Positions 23,601 to 38,600 of a stretch of DNA of 64,000 bases are shown piece after piece. The notes beneath the pieces were generated by a model. That model made no database searches, was not told the DNA's origin, and worked only from the letters and a program-made list of their open reading frames with translations. The stretch's first letter is position 1. Each line of letters begins with the position of its first letter. Source of the DNA: Hymenolepis diminuta (taxonomy: Eukaryota > Platyhelminthes > Cestoda > Cyclophyllidea > Hymenolepididae). Made by a program: the position numbers and the translations under genes. The stretch spans positions 13,698-77,697 of the forward strand of contig CAADRB010000038.1 in assembly GCA_900708905.1 (NCBI GenBank), in the 5' to 3' direction.

Positions 23601-26600
23601 TCGATCAAATTTACTTCTCTCTTTGCTTTACTTTCCTTAGATATTACAGTCCATTTTGTAATCGATTTTATTGTGATAAAAAATTTAGTCTAGTAAATAA
23701 CAGCATCTATCTCTTCTTAAGTGACAAGTGTCAATTACATAACTCTCAATTTCGATTAGAGAAGTGTTTTTCTTCACTCATCTCAAGTAAAGGGGTGGTG
23801 AGAAACCTACATTTTGTCACTCTTGTCGAGTACGTGACCTTGAACTTCACGGAGAAGCGCGTTAATCACTGTGTCAATTAAATAGGATTTTCCACTTTTT
23901 CCACCCTTAAACTGCTGAAATTCAGTTTTTGTACTAAAGAATTCAAACTACACGTGGTTACTCGTCAGTTACTTGTTAGGAAATATACCCTTTATTAAAG
24001 GGACATAAATATGGTAAATTTTCTGTACGATAGAACTACAAAATTTATATGCGTGCGCATCTCCAAAACTAGAGGTCACGAGATCAATGTCCATCGATGC
24101 TTATCCAGCCGCTTGGGTGACCAACCAAAAAGGGTACTACAATGCAAGTTTCTCAGAAGAGCAGTTGTAGAATAGCTTCTCACACTACCCGAAGTTGTTG
24201 TTAACACTTCATCTCAAGGCATGGAAATATACTCTAGACGTGTGCACTTCCGCCAAGTCAGAGGTCACGGGTTCGTTGGGGAATGGTCAATCGAATTGGT
24301 TGTCTGATCCGTGAAAGGGATGGCGTTAATCGAGTTTCTCATCTCGAATTTTCCATGATGCTTCTGTACCCAAATGAGCTTAAAAGTTTTGCTCTTAACG
24401 TAACATAGACGTTTAGTAATGATATCACCATTAAGGCTGAATTAAATAGATTTCTCTTTAAATTTTGTAGTCTGTTCTATATATTAATAATAGATAGTTA
24501 ATAGATATCTCTATCTCTTCCCTGATTTTAATTTCAGATGGATGAGCAGGAAATCTCCGAGTGCAAGTACTTACAGAAGGAGTCGATAGCTTTTGTCGGC
24601 GTGGGTAGTATCAATAGTTCGGGTAGCAGTGGAGGTAATAAGAGCTCCGGTCTTGGCAGCAAGGCAGAGAATGGATTCTCCGGACATGGTTCTGTAGCTG
24701 CATCTCTGCTCAATTCGATGGCAAACAGCTTCACTGGCCGAGGAAGTAAACAACCGGACACGCTAAATATCACAACTCTTCTATGCAGCAATCAGTACAC
24801 CACTGACGGTCAGTCATCAATTAATTCTTAATCGATTTATTAAATCAATTGGAGCCCGAATAGCAACCAGTTTATTGATTTTAATGGGCTTTAAACGGGA
24901 AACTGTAGGTGGTAGATGAGTCCTCATTTCGTACTCCTCTTTTTGATTGATTTGTTGTAGTTTGTGTTGCTTTAATTAGATGAAATATTTATCGATTTTA
25001 GTGCACCGCAAATGCTTTGCGAATTGAAGCAAATTGTGGATGAGATTTGTCTAAACGATCGGTAGTAGTCAATACCAAGAGAAGTCTAGGGCATGAGTCA
25101 TATTCGTCGCAATATTCTCTCAAAATTATGTCTAGACTAACCCTCTTCTGTGTTTTGAGTTTTTCGTTGTGTTCATGAGAAGTGAAACCCACCCCATATT
25201 CATCTCATGTTTTGAAGCCTTATTAAGGTTCGGATGAGCCTATGGACTTTAATTGGATAAAGAGGCATAATTTTCCTCCTTTAAATTTTATTCCTTCTTC
25301 GTGAATAAATCAAATTTAAATCAGTTGAATGTCTCTCTCTTTTCTTAAATTTGATTGAAAAGTGAATGATGAAATCAGAAATTAGTTCGTGTTATTTGTA
25401 GTAACCTGAAATCTGATTTCCCTTCATTGGTAGATGTCACTCCACTTTTCAAATTGTTATCCTTATTTGTTCCTTTTTCGCTCTCCATAAACGTTAATGA
25501 TCTGTTCGTTTAGCGAGACGGTTCTCTGCTGGATATCTGGGTCAATAATACGGTATCCGTTGGTATTTATGTATTTTTTCGTTTTTCGTCTTAGGTGTTG
25601 CGAGGATTGCCGTAAGCAGAAGAATCGACCATCTTCCACAAACATTTGTGAAACTCAATTCTTGTAACATTCTTTCTCTAAAATGGCTTTCCTTTCTTGG
25701 AAGTGGTTTAAATAGGACTTTCCTCTCTTATCTGTTCATTTTCTAAATAGTGCTGAAGATTTTTGCAAGCTAGAGGTAAAAGGAAGCAGGATCGAATTTC
25801 TTCGATACCCCCTGACAGAATTCATTTATCGTTCGCTTGTTTTTTCGGTTATGCTCTTGTCACTTCAACATTAATTTCTAACCAAACTCTCAACTCTGTA
25901 AATTCATAGATATACGAGTAATCGTGATTTCTTTTTAATAAGGTCGTTGTTTGAGTCCGCGTCCTTTTATTGGATTTGTGCAACTATTGTCATAATACCG
26001 TCTCAGTGGGTATCTATCGCAGTGGAGGCCTGGATTATACTCTTTTTTCGCCACTCCTTATCACTTTTCTCCTTAGGAGTTTCCTTTGTTCATGTCGAAG
26101 GCCTACATTTATTGTCAATTGAATTGTAGCTGTAATGTCTATGCCCATACCCTTTTACTTTTCCCATGTGCTAAATTTAGAAAGCATATTCAACATTCCA
26201 TTCATTCTTGGTTGTTTTCTTGAAAAAAGGGTATGTATGATACTTCGTCTAATGATAAAAATGGTGTGTCTATTTTGTCAACAACTTGCACTGCGCCGTT
26301 GATTCAGTTTTTCGGGGGCCGAGTTCATTAACACAAGAAAAATACGTGTAGGTTCTATTTTTCTCATTTAATAAAGATAGTTACGTATCCTCGTTCGGTC
26401 AAATCAGTCAACTGCCTTATCTTACCTTATTTCGCTTGATCCTGACAATCCTGTCCTCCCTCAGTACTGACACCTTCCTTTTTTCTCCCAATTCCTCCTT
26501 CTACTCCTTCCTCCCTTCCCCCCTCATCCATTTCCACTTTTCCAACTCTTTGTCTTCTCACTCTTTAAAGGCTCTTATATCTTGTTAGCCTTTACAAGAT

Positions 26601-29600
26601 CGTTAGTTCTGAGGGAGTATCAAGTCTAATTTGGTCCAGATCCTAAAGATTGCTTTATTAGACCTACGTTATTTTCGAGAATGCCGTCTTCTGAACTGCG
26701 CCATTAAGTTACTGTTGCAAATATCTAACAAAAAGACGTGAATCATAACTGTGACTATTAAGAGGTCTCAAGCTCAGTAACTATCCATCGGCTGTCGATC
26801 TTCATTTAAAGTCGTCGAATGAAGTTTAGACCAAGCAAAAAAATTTACAATTTTCAATCATGGAAAAGCATCCAAATAAGGGAAACAGCAATAAGAGGAA
26901 GAAGGTCGACATTAAGTAGGTAGTGAAGGCAAGACATCACGAGGCCTATTTCTTTTCCTGATTGTTGAGTTGTCCATATACTCATAAAGAGAAGAGTTCA
27001 CTTTAAAATGTCCTATTGTTTGGCTTTCACCATTTGACTCTCAAGTGCATGGGTGAGTTTATGTCCATGATATTCAGCTTGTTGATCTGTAAATTTATTT
27101 CGGTGTTTGTTCAAACCACGTCGATTTAGTCGTATCTATTAATAGTCAAGAGCAGGTAGTGCTCACCAGAGTTTACTTAAGGCAAACTAACATAAGTGTG
27201 TCCATAAATTATGGCTTCACCTCTCTCAGTATTACGAAACTCATAACATTTACCGTTATCTTGACTTCTTTATCTTAAATTGTCATGGCATTTCGATTTA
27301 TTCTGATAAGTGTTAGATGAAGCAGTCCTCTATTTCTGAACTGATTTTTCTCCCTTTCCTAACCACTAATCGCTTTCTTGATCTCAATAGAATCACTTCT
27401 TCAAATCCTTTTGCGGAAAACCATATTTGAAATTTTCCTCAGTTGTTTCTAATTTGTGTTGATCGACTATTGATGCCGAGCTAACCGTGTTTTCTTAACT
27501 TTTGTTTCTGCCGAACAATATAAGCTTGTGAGAATGTTTACTTGGTTCATGCGGTTAATTTTCAAAATTGTCACTCAACTACTCAATTGCAAATTATTTC
27601 TTTCGTTTTTATTTATTTGTAGAAGAAGTAAATTTTCATATTTCCGGTTGAAATCTCTTAACCAGTCTGTATTTTACTGCTAGGCTCCCGTGAAGTATTC
27701 CTGTAATTATCTTGCTCCATAATTTAGATCCTGTACATTCTTAGACATGCTTAGTGTGTTAATCAAGAATCTAAACCTTCTCCTTCTTATTTGAACTAAA
27801 CGATAGTCCCTAATAGGGTCATATCTCTTTTTTAAGCAAATGTGTTATCATTATCACTGCCCTTTTGTTAATTTTCGGACTTTGAAATTTATGCAATTTA
27901 TCGTTTAATTCGCGGAATTTATCACGACTTTAATCGAGTTGATTGCTTATTTAATGTACGCAAATATCATTACTTTATTGCGAGGTTATTTTTTGCATGC
28001 AGTGTAACCATTTAATACTGTTTTATAGCTAGGAGCAATAGTATACTTTCGACCACTGGAGACACATCTACCTTTAATTGTAACTCATTAAGTTACATAA
28101 ATTAATATTACAATACTACTTCCTATTTGCTTTGCTCATGAGTTTTCTCGTTTGGCATTCGAGAACTGAGTTTGAATAGTTTTTCCCCAGTAAAGAGAAT
28201 CCTAGTAGTTTTCTTACAATGGCAATAACACAATATATGATGTCGTCGTTGGGTTCACCATCAATTCTTCTGCTCTAGTTTAAAAGAAGAGAAGGGATCG
28301 AGGTCTGCCCAGATCAAGGAAATATCTTATCTCTGCTCTCTAAGCGAGTTTGTTACGTGAGCGTTCTAAAGCGTTATCACTCACTATCAGATTGCATCAC
28401 ATCCATATAATGTTCCCACAGTTATGGCACTCGCGCTGATCCTTTAAGTGAATTTGAGGAGTGTCTGAATTTATCTCTCAGGTTCGAGGGGCTTAGGCAG
28501 AATATAGTACTGCAATCCTTTGGGTTACTAATCTAAGAGGCTGAAATCTGTTCATGTGTTCTTTCGTTTATTACCACTATGGGATTCTAGATGAGAGAAA
28601 AGAAGGGTGCTTAGAAAGTGAACCGGTTTTCGAAATCTTGTTTCATTTGCGTTCGATCAATTTCAAGAAGATGCTCTTAAACAAATTCAATTTAAGGATT
28701 ATAAAACGTGTATTATTTCCGATTTCTTTGAAGAGTGGTGTTTTTCGATGCTCCTCTTCAACAGATAACTAGCATCCTGGAGTCTCCCGTTAATACACCT
28801 CTCTCGACCAAATTTTAATTGGTATGATTAGTCAACCGTTCACTGGTTGTAAGCAAATGGGCATCGATCCTGCTAAATCCGATTTTGCGAAATGTTACGC
28901 CACTAATAAATATTCCAGAAACATGTATTTCAACTGATCGTTCCAAGTTATGAAAGTTTGCCGTTGAGATCTGAACGAGTGCAATCTGACCAGTAAAGTG
29001 TATTGAAATTATCTTTATTGCAATGTCTGAGTTTAAAAGCCTTTATGTCAAATTAGTAATGGATATTCCCGTACATTTAGATAATGCCATATAATATTGA
29101 CAGAACTCAATATAGTATAATCTATCTGATCAACGGGTGTGGTGTTTTCATAATCTATACCTTATGGTTCATCTATTTGAACTGATTTCTGCGTTTGTTG
29201 GAGGCCTAATTTGATAGGTAATTTATAACAAAATGCAATCTAGAAAGTTCGACACTGCATAAATGGGAGTTTGAAATAAATAAATGCTGCATTGGATTTT
29301 TATAAACACTACGCTTAGGCCAAATCTCTCTAGTCGTGCTTGTGCGCGATTTAATTACGCGCATTTCTGAAATGAACAATTAGGCGTATACTTATCAGTA
29401 ATTCAACAGTCAGTTCAAAAACACTTAAAATGAATTATAAATGGTGCATGATGGGTACCGGCGGCAGTACTTATAAACCATGTAATAAATATACATAATC
29501 AGATTGACAGTATTTACTTGAAAAGAGACCTGGAACACGCACTGTTGAAGTGGCATATCTGAACTAGATTTCTCTTATTTAATAGAGATTAAGAAGTAGC

Positions 29601-32600
29601 TCCCTTGGTCAAAAATCAAATAATTCGACCAAGGAACATGAGAAGAACACATATAACTTAAAGTTTTATTTGAAATTCGTGTTGAACTTAAGCATGAGCC
29701 TTAATGATGGTGGACATAACGTACGAATTGGACGATAGGATCCATGGTTTTCAAGTTCTAGTACGTTGAAAAGAGTCTTTATTGCTGCCTCTATATTTTG
29801 GCATTTTTTTCAGCCTCGGATTGTAATATTTACCCCTGAAAATTATTTTAATGGAAAAATTTTCTTTTCATCTCGCTAAGCAGCCTTGGATTTGGGATAA
29901 TTATGTGAAATTTCGCAACTGGAGGCACAAAAAATAAGAAGAGTGATTGCATGGTAAATTTCTTCTTTACATGCTTGTTGTATCCACTTGAAGATTTTTA
30001 AGCTAACGGGACTCATTCGTATTCAGGTAGCAATTAGTACCACTTATACTTTCCTATCTCACGACCATTATTAAACCTCTGGTCTTGAGTTCTGTGTGAC
30101 ATTTTATGACAATCTTTACATCGACCAGAGCATGTACTTCTGTAACGATCCATCCCCGATAGATGCACCAGAATATCTACTTGAATATCCATCTTCCGAT
30201 AAAGTGAAACGTTCTTGAGCGTTTAAACATTTGGGTAAATTTAAAGGAAGCCGCTTTTCATTCATCTTGGCATTAAGCTTTCTTTACTTATGCCAAGTCC
30301 CTTGTTCCCTTGTTACCTTAGTCATAACACCCTAGTCAGTTAAAGTATGCCTCCCTTGCAATATTAATCCCTCCAACTCGATTTTATATTTCTTTTAATC
30401 TCTTTTGTAGAGCACCTTGCCAAAGTTTTATCGTGGCGCGAGAACATGGAGGACGTTGTTTTCTGCTTGAAACTCCTAATTACTCATGCGGAAAAGGAGA
30501 GCGAGTTGAAAAAGGTACGCAACGACCAGTCTTATTTCATATTCAATATCAAGTCACTGACATAGTGAAGGGTGACCACTGATACAGTGTTAGAATGTAA
30601 CTGAGGCTAACTATGTCTACAATCGCTCAGACTAAATAGAAAGAAGAGTTGTAATTCAAGCGACAAATTACATTTATTTAAGAAAGTAAATAAATGTAAA
30701 GTAAAGTAAATTGGTATATTAGATTAGAATATATGGGAATTTATTGGCTGTCTGGTTATTTGGTTATGCAGCAATGGTGTAGTTATGCTTCCAGACACGA
30801 ACTTGGAAACCAAGTCAATAAGCCAGTGCAAGAGGGATGAAGGAGCATGTGTACCGAAAATATTCGATTACTAGTGGCATTACATCCGGATTATTAGTTG
30901 TAATCCTCCTTTACTGGTCGTCTAACTATAATGCTTTTGAACGTCATTTATATATAAAAAAACTTCTTAGCTGGTGATAACCGATTATTCTTTGGCAGAT
31001 TACCTCGCATTTAACCTGAAATATAACTTCAGGTCGAAGTCTCAAAGAAGTCGAATCTCAAAGTTTGAATTTTGGGACGAAATCCGGTTTTATAACCTAA
31101 TTAGTCTTAAAAATGGCCCCAATCCACCCGAATTCAATAGTAACACGGGATTTAGCAAATTTCAGTTTATCAAATTTCAAAAAAATGAACAATATCTCTA
31201 ATAATTAATAATAAGTTATCAATTTTTTTCTTAGGTATAACTTATTCAATTTCATCTAATATTTGATTCTAGCTATTAATTTCAATTGATGTGATGCTAA
31301 TAAAACTGTCAACTTAAGCATAAGTATGTGTAATAAGGGTGACCCTTTGGCCAAAGTCATATACCTTGCTTACGAAATCGACAACGATTCCAGTGTCCTT
31401 TACCTATAATAGAAGCCTCTTTTTCTCACTATAGTTCCGCATTCAGCTGATCGATGCCTTGCTACAAATCCTCTCTTCCGACGATACTGCCGACTCGAAT
31501 GTTCACATGCAGGAGTTGAATCGTTTCACAGCGGCCCTTCTAGCTCGAATCTACCGGGAGTTGCACAATAACGTGGCTGCTTCAGAGTTGCTGAACAAGT
31601 ATCTGGAGAGTCCCATCTTCACTTATTCCACTCTACATCTCAACTATCTTCAAGTCTTCATTGATCTACTCTCAAGATGTCTACCACCTCAGGCCAATTC
31701 TTCCATCGCTCAAATTTCAGATGGGGGTAATATCGATGTCAGTAAGATCTGCACAACTTTCTTTTGGGCGTTCAAAATAATTGCCAAATCGAGAGTAAGT
31801 CCTAAAACTCCTTCCATCCCTTTATACTAAGCCTATCTGGTCAAAAATGGTAATGCCACTTTAGGCAACTATACCTAGTTATTATCTACAAAGAGACAAT
31901 TCTTAGTACCTTCTATTTTTTGAAATTCTTTTTCTCAATCCAAATGCAATGGAAAATATCCATTTTTACACGTCATTAATTACCTTGCTATTTCTTATAG
32001 TTCTGAAGAACATAGGGGAAATGCTAGGTGCTAAATTTTTATGAATTACTTATAAGTAGGCGAGGCCTATCAAAACAATGCAGGAAAAATTCAAACACTT
32101 TCCTTTTTAACAATATTGATTGCACTTCATTTTTCATTTTAGTATAAAAGCGAAGGTCTTTTTCCGCTTTTTTTCTGCATTTTACAAACTTCGAAGTCAC
32201 TCATATTCCTGATTTGAGATGGAAAACCATATCTTAAGAGTCTTTTTCTATTCGATGTTTCTCTAAAATTATTTGCCCTTTTCTTCAATAACAGAGTTCA
32301 TATTTTGTTATGCCTCATTTCTCTTACGATTGAACTTTTGAATTTGGCAGGGGAAAGCAGTCATAGTTCACTATCTGAAGATTATTAACTTAAGTTGAAG
32401 TACTGCTTCTAAAGAACTGGGTTGCAATTAATAGGCGCAGCTTTCATGATTCGAGGCAAGTTCTTCGATATTTTGCCTTCGAAGTCTATCTGCATTAAAT
32501 ATCAAAATACTTAGTTTCTATTGAATGCAACTGAGCTTTATCGGTTCATGCCAATTTCGGCATATTAAGAAATGTCATTATGTGAACATTGGAGTTGAAT

Positions 32601-35600
32601 ACTAAAGAATTAAACAATTTTATTGATTGTGAAAAATCTCTATTAAAAATGCTACTTGTAGCTTGTTTATTTATAGTGTCAGTGAATACGTAATATATGA
32701 AATATCATTCTTATGGAATCCAGATTTTTCAGATTACTCATATCACTTCAATCTCTTATTTCTTTCAGGAAATAGAGATGAAGAAACTGAGCTATGAAAA
32801 CCCCGCACAAGCCCTCAAAGCGGAGCAAGAGTTCGTCAACACTGTGGACAAGTTCTTTGAAATCGTTTTGAAAGTAGCTGCAGTTGGAGTTGATCAACTC
32901 TTAAAGGTAAGTCCCTGTTCTATATCACCTCTAGGTGAAGAAAACTACCTTAATAAAGCTGTGCTTTTAGACTTAGTCGGGTTGAATTGAGTGAGGTATT
33001 TGGACAGATTTTGGTTGTACGTTTTGTCTGCGGTTTGTCTGATTTTATGGGTTTGATTTTCTCTATCATTGTTCATTAATTAGCCAAAGGTCTGTCATAA
33101 AGTAAATCTCTCACAGCCTTTTTACGTCTCTGAAAACATACATAGCTCCTCTTGTGCGCTCTTGTAGATGCATTTACCTCTCTCTCTTTTCTCCGAAGCA
33201 TTTTGTTTTTTCGCGCCTACTTTTAAGCCTTGTCAGAAAGACGATATTATTTCGTGCATAGCATGACTCTAAGCTTTATTCCTATCGCATATTTGAATAC
33301 TTCCTAATTGACCTTTTTTCCTCCTCTTTCCAGAGTCATATCTTCAAGCACATCTCAGAAGTGATTGACCCTTTGGCTCGTGCTTATCCACGGAGTAGTC
33401 TAACTGATTACCTGGAACGTCTAGTTCAACTAACTATTCAATGCCCGAATTTGCCAAATCACAACATTCTCAGCGGATGTCTTCGATCTGTTCTTATGGA
33501 GGATACAGCATGTCGGAGAATTCTCGTGCCCCCGATAATTACCAATATAAAAAGGCTCTTCTCTACAAATCTTGATATTGTAAAATCTAATTCTTAAATT
33601 GGTAACCTTATTATTGATACCGGTAGTCTAACTCTTTTATTGTCTGTTTAGACATTGGAACCATGCCGATCTGAGACCAACTCAATGATGTCGTACTTCT
33701 GTAATATCCTCACTCTCTTCATGGAACGGTTTGTGGAGACAGTGAATGTCTCTCATCACTCTTGTTCTGATTCTACCCCTGCTGAATTCCATGAGCTGTT
33801 CGTGAAACAGGGTTTATTGAGATGGGTCATGAGGGAGTACGGGAGAATCTTGATAGCTTTGCAACGAACGGCTTCCTCAGCACAGAATTCTCGACCAGCA
33901 TCATCGGAATTAACGCCTACTTCGGGACAAGTTCTACTGGCTTCCCAATCGCCTGCTAAAGCACGGTTCCTCTATCTTCAACCTGTTTTGGTATTTGCTG
34001 AATTTTGAATTTGCTTCTTTAAAAAGTGGAAGTTTGTAATGCATTTGAAGGATACGAATTTATTTAATGGGGATAGATGTACATCACAGCCATGTTTACA
34101 GGTTTACAGTACGGGTTAGTCATAAGGTCACAACTAGGAGAGAGGTCACAAATGGGGTCAAGTATGGTTAACGTAGACATATAGGTAGATAGAATCAACA
34201 GTTCAAATAGCACAGTATGAATATTACCACTACTGTGTCCAATTTGGATTAGTTTTTAAAAAGAAATTCGAACACCACAATATGGCCAGATGGGGTTGCT
34301 AATCCTGTACAGGTTTTCTTATGCCTACTTTGAACTGAAATTAAAATAAATTCCAAATTAATAAATCGGAAATGTATTTTAAATTTGAATTCGTTAAATT
34401 ATTATATCGTTATTTAATTATTTCCTAGGAAATTATTTTAGTTTCCATTATGTATTTGTCTGTTTACTCTTGACATATAATATATAATAATGACTAGGAT
34501 GGGAGATTTACGTGAAATATTCTAATGAAAAAATCTTTTGTCCAGTGTATCCCTTCTGTTTAAGTTACTTTACGGTGCCGTGAATAGTTATAAAAATAAA
34601 TGTACAAAAATATAGCTTTTGAAAGTTTTTTCAATTTAAAGAATTTCTGGAGTGGGATTATCATTGAAATACAAAGTGCCAATTTTGGCTTTGTTCCGTT
34701 TCTCGTAGGATTTAGTGTAGGGATTTCTTTTGGACATCTCAATATTTACCCTTTTGGCTGAAGCATCGATCCACTTTGTGTCTAACTGATGATATTTTTA
34801 GTTTCACCATTAGTATTCAAGGTCATTCACATTTGCCGGCTGCAGTAGTTGGAATGTATAAAATAATACCTTATAGGCATCAAACACTTATTGTAATATG
34901 TTCATTTGTTTGAGGACCGTTTTGAGCATGCGAATTGGAAAATAGTATTCATAGTTTTCAAGTTCTAGTGCATTGAAGAGGGAACTAGCGGGACTTTACG
35001 CTTAACATGCCGTTCACTTAATCGCTTGCAAGTAGTCTGACTTCGACAGCCTGCATTTCGGGTGCTACTGTTCTTGATTAAAAATAGCAGTGCCATTACT
35101 ACTGGAATGTAGACTATTTATCCTTATTTTCCACTATCCCCCCACCTCCTCATTCGCAAAAAAGTATAAATGCGGTACAATGTTAAGGTTCACTTTTTCG
35201 AGGTCGTTCCCTAGTTGGCATAATCTTACGACTTATCCTAAGACAAGTTAATATCATCCTTTCTCCCATATGATTAATAAATTAGAAAATAAGTTTTATA
35301 GTTACTTTATCAGTTATCCTCTTCAAATTTGTGAACACACTCAGGCGTTTCCTCGTATTTTCGGGGTTAACTTTTGCGAACAATTAAAAATGTCTTTTAG
35401 AAGGACAGCATATTTTATTTCCATCAATTTGAAAGCTCCTAGAAAATTATTGTAAACCTCAAAATTGTCGATTTCATAGTACTGTGGTTCAATCTTTAAT
35501 ATTGACAAACTTCGTTCATCTTTACAAAACATTCGCATACAATTAAAAACATTGGCGTTTTACCTCTCATTCATAAATTTCTTTGAGACTAGACATTACC

Positions 35601-38600
35601 TCTTGAACGGTTCAGTTTTGCTCCCTTCAAAGTCTTTCTTCACCGTTTTTCCGATAACAGTCTCATTTTTAATTTGATGTTTCGTAGTCAACCAGAAAGT
35701 GAAGGCTTTATTGCAGCCTGACCTTAAAATCTCTCAATTATATACATTTTAAATTTAAATTTGCTCCTTCTTCTTCTTTCTCTTATGTAGGGCTGCTTGG
35801 CGAGTTTCTTCACGAGCATTCTACAACAGCTGCATCCATCAGACTGGAAGGTTCTCCTCACTCCCAGAAGTCAGCCACGTCTGAACTGTATCTGCACCAC
35901 TTGTGTGGGTCTGGAACTCACTGACACAGTGGATTTCCTTCATGAACTCTTCTTCATATTCCTACTGTCCCATTCCTGGCCTGCTTACCCAGGTCTCCAT
36001 GGTAATGGTCGGTAAGTTCGATGTCAGAATTGGCAAGCAATGTTTACAAGATTAGGATCCACTTAAAATCAAATAGACTGTATTTTACTTATCGGCATTG
36101 CAAAAAAAACAGAATAGAATGTATACAATGATGTCTAAATGTTTGTTCATACTATGAGCTTTAGAGTGCCTTTTGATGGAGTTGTTTTTATTTCAGTTGT
36201 AAATTTTATTCTAGAGACGCAGTTATGAGAAATTTCCATAATAATTGATTTGAGCTCTTTCTCTTCGTTGTTTACTGTTCCAAGTTCAACTTTCAGGATT
36301 TGTCCTGTTGGAGAGGTAACAAGAACCGAGGTCACCAATTTGGGAATTATGACTAGTAGTTAACAACAAACAACAGTTCCAAGAATTACAACACAAGGAG
36401 TTACGTTAGTTAAAGTATATTTAATAAATTTCGGTGAGGATTCGGGAGACTAAAAGGGAAATGAGGGAAAGAGGAGAGGAAAGCGTATAAGCTGATAAAA
36501 CACCGGAGTGTGTATGTGGAAATACTAAGACTTGGACAATGACGTGCACGAGGGTATGAGTTCAGGTGTACCTTTAAATGAAGTGGGACAGTTACAGAAA
36601 AAAGAGGAGAATCAATAAACTCATCCAGACATGATAGATAGGAGCTTGAGTCATAGGCTCATAAAAGTATTTTCATGGGAGTGTGACTCAAGAGTAATTT
36701 TCGTAAACGCATAGGGCATCTTACTTCATTCCCCTTGGTTAATTCCGCCATGTTTGAAGCTTAAGAACTCTCTGATAAAATTGAATTTTTGGTTATCCTA
36801 TCCCCATAAATTTTTCCCTTTTTCTATTAAAGATCACTTAGTTTATGCTGGCTTAGATACCTTTAATATAATAGACCTCACTGTAGTCCAGTCAACGTGA
36901 ATGCTGAAAAATGCTAGCTAAGTTTATAGTAGTGTCGCATATTTGGTGAGGTTTCTTGGAATTTATTCTCCATTAAAATATCAGAGTATGGGTATTTTTT
37001 TTATTGCTCTTCTCCGATTTAGTCAAAAAATGAAAGCACATTTAAAGATCATCGAAATATTAATTCATATAGATTTTTCCTTTACCTAAATATATAGTAC
37101 TCCTAAAGGAATAAATCGGAAATCACTGAATCGAAACTTAATGCAGTATATAGTCGAGTGTATAATACATCCCTATCAATTAAACTGATTACTAGACAAA
37201 CCCAAACTATGAAAGCACTCTTCATTGTTTGTTATTAACAAACTTTTAAACCATTCTTTTGACAGACTCTTCAAGTATCACAACTTCCCAACACACCTTG
37301 TCACTCCCCTCTCCGCTGAATCAAACCGCGAACAGCCTTGGGTTGAGATGTTGGCTCTCCAATCGACTGTTGAGCTCAGGACTATACGAGTTATATTTGA
37401 GGAGTGTTTACAGCCTTTCTTCATGTGCAACACTCCTGGTCGCCTTGACCCAAGCCACTTCAAATCTCGTTTGCTCATCAAGTCACTCCAGCGTTGCCTG
37501 GGTAGTTTCATTACCACTCAACCTCATCTATGGTTGGAGGAGCTGCCCACCGTGACTATGGTTGCGACGGCACCTCGCTTGCCTAATGGATGTCTAGGAG
37601 ATTTGAGAGTGCTGGCAGGGAAGCTTCTTGAAGAACTTTGGCAAGCTGTGGGACAACCGTATCAGTCTCAGTATATGGAGTTCTTTATTCCGACAGTTAT
37701 GAATGTGTCAACGGAACCGGTTTCAGGTAATATCAATTGCATAATATTCTGGTAACCCTTTTATATTGACACTAAACGTTAAAGCGTTGTTTTCAGATGT
37801 TCATAACAGAAATAATGGAACATAACTTCATGGGCTCTATGAAGACCGTGTTTACTTAACTGCTTGAACAGTGTGGGGACATTTCAGAAACTAGGTTCAC
37901 CTTTTCTTTCACTTGCGTTATCATTTTAATATTTCTAAAATAGGAAACTGAAAGAGGGAAAAATCCAGGAATAGCAGTCATTTGAATATATAATCTCTCA
38001 TGGTGAGCTTTTTACCGATCTACCGTTTTTGATAGATCTTTATTCTCGAACCCCGTCGTATGTGACTAATCAAAATTGCCACCTAGCTTGTGACTTTTTA
38101 GATAGGACATTCTGCTTAAACATCTAAAAATGTAAAGCTGGCTGAGGATGTACGAAGGATTATATAATTTTGAAAACTCAAGTACCTTGAGGTAGGGGTT
38201 TGTGTGTTATTGCTATACAAAAGATCACACTTCTTCTTGAGCTCATGTTCAGTAGTATGCATAGCAACGATTGTCAACATATGTTCTTGTTTTCAGCTCA
38301 TTCTTACTTTGCCATAGTTAAGAAAGAGCTCGGCTTTAAGCTTTCGTAGTGAAGTCTGTTTATCCACAGATTTTAGTATCACTTCATAGACAAATTTTAA
38401 TGCTTAACAGCCGCTGAATACATAACTCTAGACTCGTTGCTGGATCACCCTCTTGCCTTTATCCCTCCCTATTGGATAAACTAAGTGTAATAACTTAAGT
38501 TATATCAATTTTATTATGCCCGAGTAATCGCCTCTTTAAGCTAATAACAAATAAGGCTTGACATTTCAAATTCTGAAAAGAGTTCTGAAGATCTGTGTGC

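Larger units (their letters stand above)
21128..24537 (+). other. DOCK intron 10, with four SINE-like copies
   Basis: This 3.4 kb intron holds the two best antisense SINE-like copies (21608-21773 and 22730-22922) and two sense copies (24049-24200 and 24236-24378). The 120-codon open stretch at 23519-23881 is AT-driven and shows no family resemblance. Confidence 0.6.

Noticed and set aside
23519..23881. 120-codon plus-strand ORF in DOCK intron 10
   Set aside because: Composition is Phe/Ser/Leu-rich as expected from T-rich DNA, with no motif, and DOCK exons 10 and 11 join in phase without it.
28400..28520. Possible tRNA gene around 'ctcaggttcgaggggc'
   Set aside because: Only a B-box-like match; acceptor and anticodon stems do not pair into a cloverleaf.
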